DNA of 64,000 bases from CBDFMR01 sp965249765 (GTDB taxonomy: Bacteria; Bacteroidota; Bacteroidia; Chitinophagales; Saprospiraceae), in contig CBDFMR010000005.1 of assembly GCA_965249765.1 (NCBI GenBank), positions 1,054,001 to 1,118,000 of the forward strand, in the 5' to 3' direction. How positions within the stretch are numbered: the stretch's first letter is position 1; every line of letters begins with the position of its first letter. Under the pieces are notes generated by a model. It worked only from the letters and a program-made list of their open reading frames with translations. It searched no databases and was not told the origin of the DNA. The position numbers and the translations under genes were made by a program. Below, piece by piece: positions 62,246-64,000 of the stretch.

Positions 62246-64000
62246 TTACCCTATCACCATTTTCTCAGTAATTGCCCCAGAATGCGTCTGTACCTTGATA
62301 ATATACATTCCTGTAGGAATACTACTCACATCAAAGTTGTAAACTGACTTGTGAGTGCTTAATTGCATCTGACCTTTTAGTACCAGCTTGCCATCCATCG
62401 TTATTAATGATACTTCAGCTTCCTCAGCAACCTTGGAGCTAACTGCAATACTTACATAATCATCGGCAGGATTAGGAAAAATACCCAAAGTGAAATGATC
62501 AGGATCTGCATCCACAACACCACTACTCAGACCATCAGAGTCTACGATAGTAGTAATCATATCGCTACAGTTTCCTCCACCATTATCGCTTGACACACAT
62601 GCCTGACTATCATACTTAAGAAGACTCATCAGTTCAAAATCATCGACATACCACCCGGGATCAAGTCCTGGTGATACAACCATATCATCATCTGAGCCAA
62701 AGCGAAATCTCATTTGGATTTCCTGCCCAGACCATTCACTCATATCAATATAAGAATCGACAAATCCAGCGCTTTGCCCGGAGAATCCCTCGAGAGCCGG
62801 AATAGCAAATGTTCCGTAGGCAATGGCTCCATCATAGCCTCCTCTGATAAACCTGCCTTTAACATTGGCCCATGAAAATCCATCATCTGTACTTACTTCT
62901 ACAAATCCTCCATCGACAGCAGCTTGTGAGTTATAACTATGCCAGAATCTTATGACAGGGTCATCACCAGCTACAGTAAATGGATCACTTATCAGTGCTT
63001 GATCAGTTTCATCAGCTGTTTCCGATATGTACCAGGCACGGTCAGGACTATGTGATTGATTTGTTGTTTGTTGCCATAAATTGCTGCCTTCGATGGGTAA
63101 AAGGCCCCAGAAGTCATCACCATTTTCCATATTGTCACCAAATATAGTCTGCGACTTTTCACTAGGGTCGGACTCCAACGTATAAGTGACGATGATATCG
63201 TCTTCATAAAGCATATCACCTAAGTCAAAACTTATCATGTTTCCAGCAAGATTAGGAGTGACACTTGCGGATCCATCCTTATATGAAAGCCCCGTAGGGA
63301 TCTCATCAGTAATGACAACATTTGTCTGGGTTGAAAGAATGTGATTGATTACCTGAAGGGCTACTTGTACATCATCGCCAGCAGTGATAAAATCAGTTAC
63401 TGTCTTTGTAATTTTCAATTCTTCAACACACTGAGGACGTGAGTCGAAGTTCTCCACTCCATCAGTATTTTCCATCGTGCTTCCTTCATCAGCATAAAAC
63501 CCTATACCTCTCCTAGCAAATACGTCCCAAATCATGCATTGATGTATTCCGGAAAACAGTATTTGATCTGCTGCCAAAATTGCATCTCGGCCGCTAACAA
63601 AACCAGGTTGGCAGGGTTGAACCTTCATGCCTTCAATAACGAGTGATACGGCCTTATAATTTCCTGACTCGGTGCTGGACCAGTCAGCATCCCAGCCATA
63701 TAGATCAACAAATGCCCAATACATGTCCCATAAAGTTCCTGCCCATACTTCACCAACACCATGGGGTACTGACCCAGTTTTAATGTCATCATAAGTTTGA
63801 GGATTGATGGTCATGTCTGTAGAATATGGGAATCTCCTTATACCGCTTCCATTGGCAGATTGCCCGGCAGCAAAATTTCCAATACCGCGACGATCTGCTC
63901 CGTCATCTCCTGATTTCACTGTGGTGATCAATGCAAAAAAATCACTCCATCCTTCACCCATTTGTTCACCTCGGTCACAATTCCCGTCACCATCATCATC
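62246..64000 (-). CDS. fungalysin (M36) metallopeptidase, C-terminal part, T9SS-exported
   Basis: 585 codons are present; the 5' end lies beyond the window. An ATG at 63961 is internal because the frame continues to base 64000 with DDDGDGNCDRGEQ. The third zinc ligand is in GEGWSDFFAL; the HExxH must be outside. Then VPHGVGEVWAGTLWDMYW and CQPGFVSGRDAILAADQIL are typical M36. A DUF11-like repeat (VVITDEIPTGLSYKDG), a MAM/laminin-like domain (PVIRFWHSYNSQAAVDGG) and a T9SS tail (LGIFPNPADDYVSIAV ... ITEKMVIG) follow. A secreted endopeptidase. Confidence 0.9.
   Translation of the reverse strand, partial: DDDGDGNCDRGEQMGEGWSDFFALITTVKSGDDGADRRGIGNFAAGQSANGSGIRRFPYSTDMTINPQTYDDIKTGSVPHGVGEVWAGTLWDMYWAFVDLYGWDADWSSTESGNYKAVSLVIEGMKVQPCQPGFVSGRDAILAADQILFSGIHQCMIWDVFARRGIGFYADEGSTMENTDGVENFDSRPQCVEELKITKTVTDFITAGDDVQVALQVINHILSTQTNVVITDEIPTGLSYKDGSASVTPNLAGNMISFDLGDMLYEDDIIVTYTLESDPSEKSQTIFGDNMENGDDFWGLLPIEGSNLWQQTTNQSHSPDRAWYISETADETDQALISDPFTVAGDDPVIRFWHSYNSQAAVDGGFVEVSTDDGFSWANVKGRFIRGGYDGAIAYGTFAIPALEGFSGQSAGFVDSYIDMSEWSGQEIQMRFRFGSDDDMVVSPGLDPGWYVDDFELMSLLKYDSQACVSSDNGGGNCSDMITTIVDSDGLSSGVVDADPDHFTLGIFPNPADDYVSIAVSSKVAEEAEVSLITMDGKLVLKGQMQLSTHKSVYNFDVSSIPTGMYIIKVQTHSGAITEKMVIG

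Overview
The window looks like chromosomal DNA from a member of the Bacteroidota, most likely a marine or gliding Saprospiria/Cytophaga-like lineage. The evidence is type IX secretion (T9SS) C-terminal sorting domains on very large secreted proteins, many Bacteroidota-style lipoproteins, moderate to low G+C, start codons without strong Shine-Dalgarno sites, and -7 boxes of the TAnnTTTG form. No rRNA, tRNA or CRISPR array was seen. The species assignment is inference.

Layout. 1-11.8 kb is housekeeping: the tail of an AI-2E-family permease, a DUF4197 lipoprotein, folB, a glutaryl-CoA-dehydrogenase-like enzyme, an OmpA-type protein, an S9 peptidase, uvrC, a TetR regulator flanked by two operator-like dyads, a thioredoxin-fold lipoprotein, and the divergent pair cysQ/galE. 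11.9-15.5 kb holds an M1 peptidase with a barrel-like C-terminal half, an array of perfect hairpins, and a small membrane protein.

15.6-21.2 kb is the accessory hot spot. It contains a decayed second 3' end of pdxH, a TIR/deoxyribosyltransferase-like gene broken by one base and translationally coupled to a 49-residue basic protein, a 48-nt perfect palindrome with a T-run, an IS30-family element, the intact pdxH, a frameshifted LytTR gene, the 5' stub of a secreted protein cut off by a transposase fragment, and an IS5/IS1182-type element inserted exactly in the stop codon of the adjacent RND pump gene.

21.2-27.8 kb is a complete TetR-TolC-MFP-RND efflux operon on the minus strand. 28.1-35.1 kb runs rightward: an AAA/DUF4143 ATPase behind a 32-bp tandem repeat, a c-type cytochrome lipoprotein, anmK, an NAD-dependent epimerase, an EF-G paralogue with unusual G motifs, and a glycosyltransferase. 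35.4-42.8 kb is one 2477-residue T9SS-exported protein with 17 SdrD_B-like repeats. 43-51.9 kb mixes a bacilliredoxin, pcm, a phosphohexomutase, a GNAT enzyme, a ParE-type toxin-antitoxin pair, a membrane-anchored EEP phosphatase, a lamin-tail protein and asd. asd overlaps a coiled-coil protein carrying an internal 49-residue duplication. 53.6-55.4 kb is an IS66-family element with an 8-bp target duplication.

55.5-58.8 kb is a compact set: a lipoprotein with four cysteine-bounded repeats, an ECF sigma factor, and an overlapping gene for a membrane-anchored, barrel-ended protein, plausibly a cell-surface signalling unit. 58.8-64 kb (minus strand) encodes a lipoprotein, a lamin-tail/CotH protein and the C-terminal part of a fungalysin (M36) metallopeptidase with a T9SS tail, separated by an intrinsic terminator.
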